A stretch of 64,000 nt of DNA from Sabellastarte sp. h YS-2021 (Eukaryota; Annelida; Polychaeta; Sabellida; Sabellidae): assembly GCA_964017235.1 (NCBI GenBank), contig OZ024927.1:58099293-58163292 (forward strand), written 5' to 3'. Numbering within the stretch: position 1 is the first letter of the stretch; each line of letters begins with the position of its first letter. The position numbers and the translations under genes were made by a program. Below the pieces are notes generated by a model that worked only from the letters and a program-made list of their open reading frames with translations, had not been told where the DNA came from and did no database searches. Below are positions 22,591-34,149 of the stretch, piece after piece.

Positions 22591-23501
22591 AAGCCATTGC
22601 TGACTTCCTCCTACATTTGTTTCAGGATAGGAAGTTACAGCCAGGTACTATTGATGGCTACAGATCAGCCATTGCTGACAAACTGGGCAACTCCACCATT
22701 AATGTCAGCAAAGATGAGAATCTTACTCGTCTCCTGGATAGTTTCCATAGAGACAGACCCAAGGGCAGGAGGGGCATCCCCTCCTGGAACCTTTCGCTGG
22801 TACTACACCAGCTGACTAAGGCTCCCTTTGAACCCCTTAAAGAGGCCTCCTTGAAACACCTGACCTTCAAGACAGTTTTCTTGATGGCTTTAGGTTCTGG
22901 CAAACGCAGGAGTGAGATCCATGCTTGGCTTCATAAGAACATCAGACACCAATCAGACTGGTCCAAGGTGTCCTTATATCCCTCACCCAGCTTTCTGTCC
23001 AAGAACCAGCTGGCAAAGGAGGGTCCAGACAGTGTGGCCCCGGTGGTTATTCCAGCCCTGGCCCACACAATAGATAAATCACTCAAGGGTGACAGGTCAC
23101 TGTGTCCAGTTAGAGCACTACGTTATTATCTAGACAGGACCTCTGACCTCAGGCAAAATAAGGAGTTGGTCTTCATCTCTTTCAAAAAAGGGTTTGACAA
23201 GGACATCTCCTCTGCCACTGTCTCCTCATGGATCAAACAAACAGTCATCCTATGTTATGAGCTCTCTGACCAGCAGGCCCTTACTTTACATCAGGTCAAA
23301 GCCCATGATGTAAGGGCCTTTGCTGCCTCTAAGGCCTTCCAAGCTGGAATTTCCTTAGAACAAATCCTATCAGCCTGCCACTGGAAATCCCACAATACCT
23401 TCACACAATTCTATCTGAAGGATGTGGCTTGGGCTGACTCAGAGCTTTTCCATCTAGGGCCGGTCGTGGCTGCCCAGCAGATCCACCACCAAGCCCGATA
23501 G
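22296..23501 (+). CDS. Tyrosine recombinase (ORF3)
   Basis: 401 residues if translation starts at the ATG at 22,296, which has G at -3 and G at +4. It overlaps ORF2 by 295 nt in another frame. All catalytic residues of the tyrosine recombinase/lambda integrase superfamily are present: Arg204 in GKRRSE, His337 and Arg340 in KAHDVRAF, His362 in CHWKSH, and the nucleophile Tyr373 in TQFYL. The N-terminal part (about 50-150) looks like a SAM-like core-binding domain. By DIRS precedent it integrates a circular DNA copy without target duplication. The same frame stays open upstream to 20,346, through most of ORF2; I treat that part as non-coding. It ends 350 bp before the internal complementary region. 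Confidence 0.95.
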   Translation: MVLGPGGNVKPDPTVSAQHTQPSVSTIQPGPSQEPVESEPACLAPRASAIKEQGFSEAVAARIEAPQRRSTRSVYEAKWTIFTKWCLSNQVDFRAPPLKAIADFLLHLFQDRKLQPGTIDGYRSAIADKLGNSTINVSKDENLTRLLDSFHRDRPKGRRGIPSWNLSLVLHQLTKAPFEPLKEASLKHLTFKTVFLMALGSGKRRSEIHAWLHKNIRHQSDWSKVSLYPSPSFLSKNQLAKEGPDSVAPVVIPALAHTIDKSLKGDRSLCPVRALRYYLDRTSDLRQNKELVFISFKKGFDKDISSATVSSWIKQTVILCYELSDQQALTLHQVKAHDVRAFAASKAFQAGISLEQILSACHWKSHNTFTQFYLKDVAWADSELFHLGPVVAAQQIHHQAR

Positions 23502-23850
23502 GGAGGAGACATTCTTGTAAATATGTACATAGTGTATATACTTAGATAAGTATAAATCATTCAAAAAAAAAAAAAAAAAAAAAAAAACTGTGACATGCTT
23601 CCTTTGGGAGGTTTATTATTTCTTGGGACTGAACTCATCCCTCTCTTCCCCCACTCAGAGCAGAAATGCTTGGAAATAAAAAAGGGGGGGGGAGCAGTGT
23701 CGGTTAAACCATCCGGTTAACCGGTTCCGGGTTACCGACTTAGGCCATTAATGAGTAGCCTGCTTCAGGTCTACCTGGGCCAGAAAATTGTTAGTTTTGA
23801 GTTCACTCAAGTCCCTAGTAACTTACCCGCCAGCCAAGCGGTAGTTATTC
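23502..23850 (+). other. DIRS 3' untranslated region with A25 and G-run
   Basis: Between the recombinase stop and the internal complementary region. It holds 25 A at 23,563-23,587, a G-run near 23,684-23,692 and a CCGGTTAACCGG-rich stretch near 23,713. The A-run could be a polyadenylation scar or a slippage tract. No frame is present. Confidence 0.6.
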
Positions 23851-23946
23851 AGCAATTGTCCATTGGATAGGATGTATTAACGCAATAAAATTGCAAATTT
23901 AATAAGTAAATTAAATTTTTATAAGTTAATACCCTATCCAATGGAC
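23851..23946 (-). repeat. DIRS internal complementary region
   Basis: 23,851-23,890 is the exact reverse complement of 17,991-18,030 (40 of 40). 23,891-23,946 is the exact reverse complement of 24,168-24,223 (56 of 56). It therefore spells the joined ends of the element, the feature that in the DIRS-1 model templates end completion and circle formation. Confidence 0.95.
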
Positions 23947-24008
23947 GGACAAGACCCTCCCAACCGACCCCGCTATCAGCTTACTAGGGGTCTAATAGGT
24001 TTAGACAG

Positions 24009-24181
24009 CGAAAAAAGACGCGATGACGTCATTCTGACTAGACAGGAAGTATGCACGAGGCGACACCTGGCGAATGTACACTCTGTGACCGGTCCTGCCG
24101 GTATTTTATACAGAATGACTTTTTCTGTCGTTTGGCGGGACCGGTCGCGCCGACCGGTAAAGCAATTGTCCATTGGATAGG
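24009..24181 (-). repeat. Right inverted terminal repeat of DIRS-like element
   Basis: Reverse complement of 18,010-18,182, with no mismatch found by eye. The outer 42 bp (24,182-24,223) are AT-rich and specific to this end. Confidence 0.95.
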
Positions 24182-24223
24182 GTATTAACTTATAAAAATT
24201 TAATTTACTTATTAAATTTGCAA

Positions 24224-24635
24224 AATTGTTACATATGATTTTAGTACTAATTTATGGTTCAATTTGACGTCTTCTTCAATTTATTTAACCAGCACCTACC
24301 TGTTCAACGCCACTTTTCTCTAAATGCAAGTTATCAATGTCAAGTGGAGTAACTTGCCTGGTTTCCACTGTTTTACAGCACTTTTACATTTCAAAGTGAT
24401 GAGTTCAAATAGATCCCTGGTTCACTGGTGTTTCAAAGTAATAAATCACACTTCCACATCTAAAGTATTGAAATGTTCCCAGGCTGTGACTTCATTTAAG
24501 ATAAAGTCCATGAAATACTCACTCCACTGTTTTTCTGGTAGCTTTGGCTAAAACAATCTTTCTATATATACAATCAATGATCTTCAGGCGGGATTTTTTA
24601 TCTTCTTAAGAAATGTTTCAGAAATTATGAAAAGC
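24224..24635. other. AT-rich unique sequence
   Basis: Right flank of the DIRS-like element. No gene is recognised. Confidence 0.4.
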
Positions 24636-25291
24636 TACGGAGCCCCTAATAGGACATGGTAAAATAAAAATTGCACCATGTATTAAGTCGTGCGCACAAG
24701 ATGATCTCGTGATACCGAGAAAATAAGTCATGATAATGAGATGATCTCATTATAATGAGATAATAAGTCGTGATAACAAGATCAGCACGAGATGAACTAG
24801 TGATAATAGAATGATCTGGTTAGCACCAGATAATGTAGTGCTCACTACTTCATCTGGTGATAACATAATAAATGGTGATCACCACATAAACTAGTGCTCA
24901 CTACTTATTATGTCGTGATAACTACTTTATCTGGTGATCACCACTTTATCTAGTGAGCACAAGATCATCTGGTGAGCACCAGAATAAAAAAAAAAAAAAA
25001 AAAAAAAAAAGAAAGAAAACAAGAGATGATCTCATTATCACAAGAAAATAACTTGTGATAACGAGATGATCTTGTTATCACAAGATGATCTTGATATCAC
25101 AAGATGATCTCATTATCACCAGATCATCTTGATATCATGAGATGATCTTGTTATCACGACTTATTATCTCATTATAATGAGATCATCTCATTATCATGAC
25201 TTATTTTCTCGTTATCACGAGATCATTTTGTGGGCACGACTTAATACATGGTGCAATTTTTATTTTACCATGTCCTATTGGGGGCTCCGTA
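24636..25291. mobile_element. 656-bp inverted-repeat MITE with 6-bp TSD
   Basis: The ends are TACGGAGCCCC and GGGGCTCCGTA, and the arms match over about 78 bp with about three differences. AAAAGC flanks both sides (24,630-24,635 and 25,292-25,297). The interior is low-complexity: alternating GATGATCTCGTGATAACGAG-type words, GTGATCACCAC words and an A25 run at 24,986-25,010. It could fold into one long hairpin. There is no coding sequence. Confidence 0.85.
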
Positions 25292-25440
25292 AAAAGCAGT
25301 CCGCAATGGGAGATAATCTGTGCACATGTATCTTATTTATCTTATAGTGTCACTCAGTGTCTTTCAAAATGTCAGTCATTAAAAGCCTTCCTTGATTTAC
25401 CAGTTTATTTTCAAACAAGATTTACATTGCCTACATAATA

Positions 25441-25971
25441 CCCCTTTCACACTACATGTAGTATCCCTGATGATTATAGGCGTTGGGCGAAATGCCCCTG
25501 TCCTTTAACTACTATCCAAGATTCTTATGGCACCTTGTGACAGAGTGGACAAACATCCATTACATTGCACATTCTACAGAAGTTTTCAAATGTTTAATAT
25601 TTCCGCCTCTGAATTCGGTACCGTGGACATGTGCAGATGATTTCGCGCACGCACATATGAATTTCTTAGTACGGTAACGGAAGGTGTGGTCCACGGTGTA
25701 CATAAGGTTGTTGTGATTCGGTTGTCTTTCGGTGTAATACGGCGACATAAGGTGAGTTAAGGTATTGGATGTTTCGTCACTGTGTGACAAGGTCACATAC
25801 AAATCTTGAATGGTAGTTGGAGGACAGGGGCATTTCGCCAGACACCTATAACCGTGAATTACACCGCCTGTAGTGTAAACAACTCCGATGAAATGGGGCG
25901 ACCTGGGAGGCGGTTCCTCTACCGAGTAAAACTTCTAACCGCGGGTCATACCACCTGTAGTGTGAAAGGGG
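25441..25971. mobile_element. 531-bp MITE-like element with CCCCTTTCACACTAC ends
   Basis: Left end CCCCTTTCACACTACA, right end TGTAGTGTGAAAGGGG (15 perfect bases, then weaker pairing). A second inverted repeat lies inside: GGCGAAATGCCCCTGTCC near 25,486-25,503 against GGACAGGGGCATTTCGCC near 25,823-25,840. I could not fix a target duplication, so the superfamily is open. Confidence 0.65.
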
Positions 25972-26099
25972 CATTAGAAGATTGTTGATGACAGAAAGCA
26001 TGGATGTCCATAAGTTTAATTCTCACATGCTAAGCAGACAAGGGAGTATATATATCACATGGGTTTTATTTATATTTCAACTACTGGATATTTATGTCT

Positions 26100-26300
26100 A
26101 AATGACACCTCAGTGACTGAGTTAGTTAATAAGATTAACATTTAGACACTTGTCACCTCTGTAGTTATGGGTTCAATTCCAGGTCAGGATAACGTGTGGA
26201 ACTCACAGACTGCCTGCCCTGATATAACCATTATAGATAGATGTTGATAGGATGTAAAACTTTGATCAACTGCTCTGAAAAACATTAATTCTTGTCTTGT
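26100..26300 (+). mobile_element. SINE-like element (family 1)
   Basis: B-box-like GGGTTCAATTCC near 26,169, body AACTCACAGACTGCCTGCCC and tail GATAGGATGTAAAAC match the order in the 14,430 copy. The A-box CAGTGACTGAGTTAG is weak. Confidence 0.5.
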
Positions 26301-29255
26301 TATGCAGATACACCCCTTGAAATAAAGTTCTGGTCAGTAGGACTCCCTTTGACATAGAAGTCAAACTGAGATCTGTAATGGCCATATTTCACTGTAATTT
26401 ACACTGTTATCTGAAAGTCCTGGTTAAGTTGATGAGTGGTGCTCCTTTGAGATTTAACTTCGGTTAAGTTTTAATTGAATATTGAAATAGTCAGAGCCTG
26501 ATGGTGTAATTGAGGAAGAAGTCCATAATTCACCACAGTATACAACATTTACTACTAAGGGTGAACCCTGCTATCTCCCCAATGAAGCCTGGGTCATTTT
26601 AAAATCAAATTTGTTAGTTTGTGGGGTGGGGGGGGGGGGGGGGGCTGGCTGTACTGGTGAATTACACATGCTGTGGTGAATTTCACATATCTTGCTTTTG
26701 GTCCTTTGATTATTTCATTTATGAAATCGGTTACACAAATAGGGGCTTGTTCAAATATTTCCCTGAAAAATACCTGAACTCGTCAAGATTTATGTCACAA
26801 AAAGGGGACCCTTTTATTGTTGATCCAGTAATTGTGTAACATTCGTGTTGTTCTGACTCCCTCATGCAAATGACAATGAATGGTTTTTTTCAGCAGAAAT
26901 CCTCAAGGGTGGTTGATTTTCCAGACATAACTATATTTTTTTACACAAATAAGTCTAATCTACAGTAAACTTGTAAGTTGAATGTCCAACATGCACTTGA
27001 TGTTTGCCTCTGGGAATATTGAACCGATATATTCGAAATCCCTTTTAGTTGAATTCTGTTAAGCAGAATTCTCTTTTTAAATAGAAGTAGGGTTTCTTAT
27101 TGAATTTCATTCTGTTACCCAGGAAAATTGTGGCCAGGTGGAAGTACTTTCTTTTGCTTTGACTTAAAAGGATTTTACATACTTTCAAATTGCTTGAAAC
27201 ATATTCAATCCATCTTCTGTGAGACGCAATTAAAGTAAAACAGAAAATGCAAAAATTCCAATATTTATAGTTGATGTTTTTGTTCTGACTATATAATGGC
27301 AATCCTTAAAAGATTGTTATCCTTTAAAAGTAGTTTATCGTGCAAGTTTTATTCCATTGTTCCATAGAAAATAGTTACACTGTATATATTTCTAAATGCC
27401 TTGGAACAAAATGGTAGTATTCACTCTGTATATATGCTATCCACTGAGAAGTGGCTATTGTTTAATAGTGGTTTAATATACAAGTTTTACTCATTGTTGT
27501 GATTGTAGAAACCTAACTACAAAATGATTTCTTGCCATTTCAGTGACATTTATGATTATCATAGAAATAATGGTAAACAGAGTCTGTAATCTAACAAGTT
27601 AATAGGCCTTAAAAAGAGTGTAACATGGAAAAATACTTAATTGCAAGGATGACCTTAAGTACAGTGTAAACGGATAAATTTCAGTGTCAATGAGGTATGT
27701 ATTTCTACCATCTGTATCACTTGTCCTTGTTATTAATGTTCTGGTTTTGAAGAAATATTACAAATCTCTTTAACAGCTATGTAATAAATCACTTTTATAT
27801 TGATGATGCACTTTATGGAAATTCTTTATATTATAAATGTTGCAACAGCTATTTTACTAACCTTTTTTTTTATTATATTATATTTTGATTTATTCTGTAC
27901 ACAAGTAAAATTAACATTAGAAACATTTGCAGAATACAGTAAAGAATAGAAAAAAAAAAGTTAATGTACACACCATCCACATTTGCTGATGTAATATTTC
28001 TTTGCAGAAAACTGGTCCAGTGTAAAAGTTTTAACAGTTTCACTGAAGAGCTGGTACATTTATGTTACTGGTGACCTATTTGTGATCTATTGTACTCAAT
28101 ATTGTACAAGAAATGTCTGATAGGTGTTAGTAAGTTGAGGTAATCTCATTTTGTGTAGAGAAATAACCCAGTGATGTGGACAGAAACAAATAATGAAAAT
28201 AATGCTTCAAACTTTGACTTGCAGCTATATGAAGCTCAATGGAGGATTTGTATGTTAAAGAAAATTAGAAATAGCATTTTTTTTATTTTTCAATATATAA
28301 ATATTATTGATATTATTTCATGATAGATTTCTAACAGTAACCAGTGTTTTGTTGTTATTTAAATGACAAATTTATACATGCCTGTATATTATTTATACCA
28401 AGCAGAAAAAAATAACCAATAAAACTTCATGTTGTGAGCCTATATCTGTGTTTGTATGTTTTTTCTAAAGACCAGGGGATCGTTCAAGTCAGTAATCTGA
28501 AAAATAGTTTTGCCATCGCAAAATTTAAAAATTTGGCTAAAGACATGAATTTGACATGTAAAAACTGCCAGTACAGTTGAATTTAGGTTGAACTTTCAAA
28601 AGGTTAAAAAATTCCATCTAAACGAGTAATTCCAGCAAAGAAGGTGTGGTTGGAAAGTGTCCTCAAAAGAGCTGATATGTATTTTTATTATCTACCATGC
28701 CCCATATATATCGAGTATAGGGGAATATACAGAGCGGGATATGTTTTCTTTGTAGACAAGTGGCAATTTTTCATTAACATTTAAGAAACTTTCTAATTTA
28801 CAGATATGTTATATACACCATTACAGTGCTTCAGCTTGTGTTATTGTATAAAATCCATGCAAAAATGGCAGAGTAATCGCAAGTTAAAAATTGAGATTTC
28901 TATTTTCATTGGTGCCCCTGTATTATATGACAGCTTTTTCCATATTGTTTCTTCAAATATGGACTTATTTTAAATATTAATAATACAATATGGTGGATAA
29001 TAAAAGTAAAACATCCCTCATTAGACACATATTACTCATTAAGATTAACAATATAATGCTTGTGCTGTAATATAATATTGTCATCTTCATTCATGATATA
29101 TTTTTTCTGTATAATTTTATGTCACTTGGGAGGTTTTCCTATTGTACTCGAAATAGAGTTTTACATAGACAAGAGTTCTTCTCAAAAAGACTTAATCTTG
29201 GCAGCCTTACTGCTTTGTATGAAGCAGATATGGAATGTCGCTTATCAGGGAATAC
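26300..29255. other. AT-rich sequence without a supported gene
   Basis: A G17 run lies at 26,628-26,644. AATAAAACTTCATG near 28,419 followed by a GT-rich stretch resembles a polyadenylation site on the plus strand, but no upstream exon supports a gene. The rest is unremarkable. Confidence 0.35.
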
Positions 29256-29257
29256 TA

Positions 29258-31862
29258 TCTGGGCATTCATACTAGTGATTCAATCCGGGTTGACACAGAT
29301 TGAACCAGATTGGAGACTAGTCTGAACACTCACAATCTGGATTGACAAGGATAAATCTCAACCCCACTCAAGAGGTGAATTGAAGCAGATTGCATCAATC
29401 CCTTTTGTTGTGTGAACTCTCGCAATCCGGATTGACAAGGGTTGAGTGCACTAGTACTGTAAACAACTGACTTATTGCCTTGCAGCAATTGCTTAACAAT
29501 GTGTCAATGTATGTGCCTTAATCCTTTGTTAGCAAGAAGTACTAATTAGAACAAATCCCACCTAAATTGATTTTGTGTGATTTCTACATGATTATAATAT
29601 GGTGTAAAATTTATAAATATAACATGATACATGTAGTTAAATAAGTAGGTATATGTAACAAAATTAAGAAAATTAGAGATACTTTCACTCCCTCTGCCAC
29701 TGAAAATGAGGTTCACCCTCTTTCAGATCCTCCAAAAATTACTGTCATTAGGCAAGTTTCTGAAGATGGTATTGATAAAATTAAAAAAACCTCACCTACA
29801 AAATCATGCCTGTTAGATCCTTGGCCGACATTCCTTATCAAGGAATGCATTGACATACTGCTACCATCACTTACAAAGCTGGTTAACTGCTCACTCATGG
29901 AGGGATGCGTCCCAGGTGCTTTCAGATCTGCTGTGGTCACTCCTCTTATTAAAAAGCCATATCTTCCTTTAGACGACCTGAAGAATTATCACCCTGTATC
30001 TGGCCTCAGTTTTATATCAAAACTGGTAGAATGTGTGGTTGCTAAGCAGCTGTTAAAACAAATTTATGTCCATAACTTAGACAACCTGTACCAGTCAGCA
30101 TATAAAGTTGGTCACTCAACTGAGACAGCTCTTCTCTCAATAAAAAAGTTCACTTATCATTGTCAAGAGGTGAACCCACTGCCTTAGTATTGCTCGACTT
30201 GTCTGCCCCCTTCGATACCATAGATCATTCTACTCTTCTCAGTTGCCACCGCATTTGGTTTGGTGTCGGTGGCTCTGTTCTGAAATGGTTCACTTCCTAC
30301 CTAACAGACCGTTATCAGTCAATAAAAATTGGTTCTACTTTGTCAGAAGTTTGTAAACTCCTATTTGGCGTCCCCCAAGGTTCTGTCCTGGGCCCTTTGT
30401 TGTTCTCATTGTACACCACCCCCTCAGTTTGATTATCAGTAAACATAAAGGAATAGAGTTTCATTTCTATGCAGAAGACAGAAGTTTATGTGCATTTATC
30501 CCAGCAGAATGCATCTGCTGCCTTTGAAAAGTTGAACAGGTGCCTATTTGATGTTAAAGAGTGGATGTCAACTAGTAAGCTCAAATTGAATCCTGACAAG
30601 ACCGCGTTTATCATCTTTGGTTCGAAGAGACAGAAGGACAAGGTGAAAGCATGTTTTCAAATTGATATCTTGGGCAGTCCGCTCTGCCCTGTTGACTCAC
30701 TCAAAATTTTGGTGTGTGGTTTGATTCAGATTTTTCCTTGTCCAAGCATGTTAAGAATGTCTGCAAAAGTTGTTTTGTTAAACTCCGTGATTTCAGACAT
30801 GTCAGGCGGATTCTTACACATGAGGTTTCTGTGCTTGTGGCTAATGCTCTTGTTAGTAGTCGGTTGGATTACTGCAACTCACTTTTCAGGAGCCTCTCCA
30901 AGTTCAATCTACGCAAATTACAGTGCATCCAAAATAGTGCAGCCAGAATTGTATCAAACACCAGTCGATATACCAGTATAACTCCTGTGCTTAAGAAATT
31001 GCATTGGCTTCCTGTTGAACAGCACAGTGTTTAAAACAGCCACACTTGTTTATAAGTTTCTTCACACAGGTTTTCCTAGGTATTTTGTTCCATATCTTTC
31101 TTTCTACAGCAGTTCTTATAGTGCCAGGCACAGTCAAAGTGGTGGCTATTTCCTTGTCATTCCAAAGTTCTACGCTTCTGTTCATAAATCTGTCAAACAG
31201 TTTGGCAATAGTTTTGATTTTGATGCTCCCACTGTGTGGAATGGTCTTCCAGATGAGATTCATGCCTCTCCCTCCCTGGCCTCTTTCAGAAAGCAGCTTA
31301 AAACCTACCTGTACACCAAAGCATACCCACCTTAGCCTGGATCATCCCCTGGCATTCTCCATTGTGCTTGACCCTTCTTCTGTCTCTGGATACTGAAATT
31401 TTTGTCAACTGCATTTTTTGTTTTGTTGCGCCTTAGAATCCTCTTGTATGGGGAGATTAAGCGCTACGAAAGTCCAATTAGAATTAGAATTAACAATTTT
31501 AATTAATCCGTTAATAAAAGTTAAGCAATCTAAAAATTATTTGTTTGATATAAAATAATTACATAACAATTTAATCAATTGTATGATAAATGCTATGAAT
31601 ATAATACTATGGGAAATCTTTCACACAGTTGAATCTTTCATATAGTTTGAAACCTGGGAAAAATAAAATAATTCATTAAATAATATTTAGACATATCACA
31701 TCATTATTTTAGAGGTTTTACTGTACACTGTTTTTTATACTTCTCAATTCAAATTAAACTCTGTAGTGTGGACAATCAACTTGGATTGAAATGAATCTGT
31801 TTCAACCTGCTTCAACCCCCAATCCTTGTCAACCCAGATTGTAGTGTGAACAGGGTATATGT
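29258..31862. mobile_element. Possible old inverted-repeat element split by a LINE
   Basis: The left arm (about 29,258-29,450) has repeated ATTCAATCCGGGTTGACA and CAATCTGGATTGACAAGG. The right arm (about 31,755-31,862) has, on the minus strand, CAATCTGGGTTGACAAGG and GGTTGAAGCAGGTTGAAACA. Both outer edges share an imperfect TTCACACTA/TTCATACTA motif. The LINE lies between the arms. The alignment is imperfect, so this is tentative. Confidence 0.4.
29660..31500 (+). pseudogene. Truncated CR1/L2-like LINE reverse transcriptase
   Basis: A 5'-truncated non-LTR retrotransposon with at least three frame changes. Segments in order: 29,660-30,187 (RT start, LDPWPTFLIKECID, LKNYHPVSGLSF, QSAYKVGHSTETALL); 30,160-30,432 (motif A LLDLSAPFDTIDHSTLL, motif B GVPQGSVLGPLLF); about 30,420-30,500 in another frame, where the YADD box reads YAED; 30,469-30,715 (NPDKTAFIIFGS); 30,714-31,027 (RLDYCNSLF, LQCIQNSAARIV, LHWLPVE); 31,015-31,335 (C-terminal RKQLKTYLYTKAY). 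The 3' end has AGCGCTACGAAAG and a short TAGAAT repeat, as in CR1/L2-clade tails. The endonuclease is absent. It cannot encode a working protein. Confidence 0.9.
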
Positions 31863-31869
31863 GAACCAA

Positions 31870-32159
31870 ACTTGACTATATATCACTGCCTTTGGCACTG
31901 GTACTCCCACACTGATTTGACATGGAGTAAGAAACTCTCTTCAGTCTTCAGTGGCAAAACTGAAGCTAGACGTGTGTATCTAAAGTTTCACATTAAGTAT
32001 AGGTAGAGCATTCTGCCTGTGCTGCCCTGCCATCTATATCTGCTTGAAAACACCACCACATTACATTAAATAGTTACTAATTCAGATGCCCTTGTTAACT
32101 TTTGTTTGGCAATACTCATATCCTCATGGTTGAAGGATTGTCAAATTTTTTTTTTTTTT

Positions 32160-32190
<31 letters not shown>

Positions 32191-34140
32191 GACTGCTGGA
32201 CTCTCCTTCATGTAATTGAGAATTGAACTCCCCAGCATCCCAATGTGGAGGAACATGTTGGAAATGTGTTTCAATATGACATTAGATTTTCAATGATAAA
32301 ACATCTGAACTTTGACTTTAGTTTGTTGAATCAGTTATACTAAAATTTCAGATATAGCTGTACCACTCTTCTGATTGTGCCTTCTCAAATAGACATCAAA
32401 AATACACAAATGAGCAGTGTATATATGATAAACAACAACATGTATTTTGATTATTTTTGGATTTTCATCGACCATTAAGATGCTTTTAAAGCTTTTATAA
32501 ACGTTTTAGTTTTTGGCTACCTATGAAGCTTTTTATCAAGGATGTATCAATAATTTTCTACATCAATTAATCTAAATCTCGGTGAATTTATTTCAAAGAC
32601 AAATGAAAAACTCCATGTACCAGTTTTATAATAACAGTATGTGGAAGATTTATTTTTAGTCAGGATCAGAATGAAAGCTTCTGTCAGTATGTTTTACCAT
32701 CAGTTGAAAAAGAGACTGATCAGCTTTATGCCTTTGGAGGTTCCTCAGTATAAACCAGTTATCTCTCAAGTTTTGTACAGTTTTTGTGAATTATAGATAC
32801 ATCAGATAACAATAGTAGATAAAAAATAGTATTGCATTGTTAACCATATCTGCCATTGGGATTACTTTTCACTAGAAATATATAGACTTTTTATTCTTGT
32901 TGACTTTCAAAACTTAACTGTAGTAAGTGGACACAGTTAGGCCCGACAGCTTTTAGTTTTTTGCACATTTTCTTTGTATATATTGTAAATTGAAGACATA
33001 AATATGCCATCTGTATACTCTGGAATTTTTCTGTAGATATCTCTTGCGTTTTAGCTCACGTAAAGAAAACATAGTTGTAAATGTTTTCATTTATGTTTGT
33101 TATTTATTTGCATCGGTTTGTGAGTAGCATAGCTTATCTGAGATATTTTGGATAACAAAATGTCTTGTAGACTGATTTACAAGGTACAACTATACTAGCT
33201 GAAATTGTTAACGAATCTCTGTGAATCATGTTTATTAAAGTTTCATCAGTAAGCGACAAGAAAAATAAAAAAGAAGTCAGTATAATTTATAATACAATTA
33301 TTTTCTGCATAACTTAAATATCAAGAGCACCATGAAATGTAATTTTATTAATGTGTTGTATTCCTGCTTCAAATGCAATCCACCTTTATCTGCACAATTT
33401 ATGATATACGTTCAAGCCAAAACTTCAGCGAAAAGGCTACTCCAAATTTACCATTTTGTTAATTTTGACTTTTAAAATATATGTTCCTTGATAATTTATC
33501 AATTTTCAAAAAGTGGAAGCAACATAAAACAAGTATAATGCCTGCATATAAGTAGTTTAATTATAGTGTTTTTCTTCAAACCACGAATGCACATTATGTA
33601 ATTGGGGGTGATTCATGTATTCATTTGGTATTCATATTTCAAGCCACTTTATGTACAAATGTTAGATGATATTTATAGTCTTAAACTAAGTGAAAAAGCG
33701 ACGCAGTCAGAGTTCTATAGTAGCTGAGTCAATAAGATGCAATTAATCCATAGAGAAAAGAATGATTCCAACCTCTGGACATTGATTTTACTCATATAGA
33801 GGACCCTGGAATAGTGTTACTGACAGAAACAGGCCCTTTCTCAATGGACTGGATTGGCCTATTCTTTGCAGATAATAACACTCCACTCGAGTTTACCTGT
33901 CAAACAAGTGAGAGCTTTCTGATAAAGTCTCTGTGAAGAACAAACCTTGCTACTGTGTCACATAAGCAGCTTAGATTTATTTCAGAGATTTAGCTTCAAA
34001 TGTTTCTATTAACTCGGAGTTCAACAACATGTTTTAGCTAAATCCCCTAAATTTAGAACTGTTGATAACTGAAAAGATGTTATATAATGCGAGTTTCTTA
34101 GATCTTTGATTGATTTGAATTTAACAACTCTTTCACTACT
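31870..34140. other. AT-rich sequence without a supported gene
   Basis: Contains T24 directly followed by G22 at 32,146-32,191. Otherwise no gene, RNA or clear repeat is seen. Confidence 0.4.
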
Positions 34141-34149
34141 TTGTATTGG

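Larger units (their letters stand above)
17991..24223 (+). mobile_element. Complete DIRS-like tyrosine-recombinase retrotransposon
   Basis: A 6.2-kb element with the full DIRS plan: inverted terminal repeats, three overlapping frames (gag-like, RT/RNase H/methyltransferase-like, tyrosine recombinase) and an internal complementary region beside the right repeat. The ends are fixed by that internal region, which is the exact reverse complement of the left outer 40 bp joined to the right outer 56 bp. No target site duplication is seen, as expected for recombinase-mediated integration of a circle. All three frames are open and catalytic residues are present, so the copy looks young and possibly active. 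GC is clearly higher than in the flanks. Confidence 0.93.

Noticed and set aside
28419..28470. AATAAA followed by a GT-rich stretch as a gene terminator
   Set aside because: Such combinations are common in AT-rich DNA, and no upstream coding exon was found.
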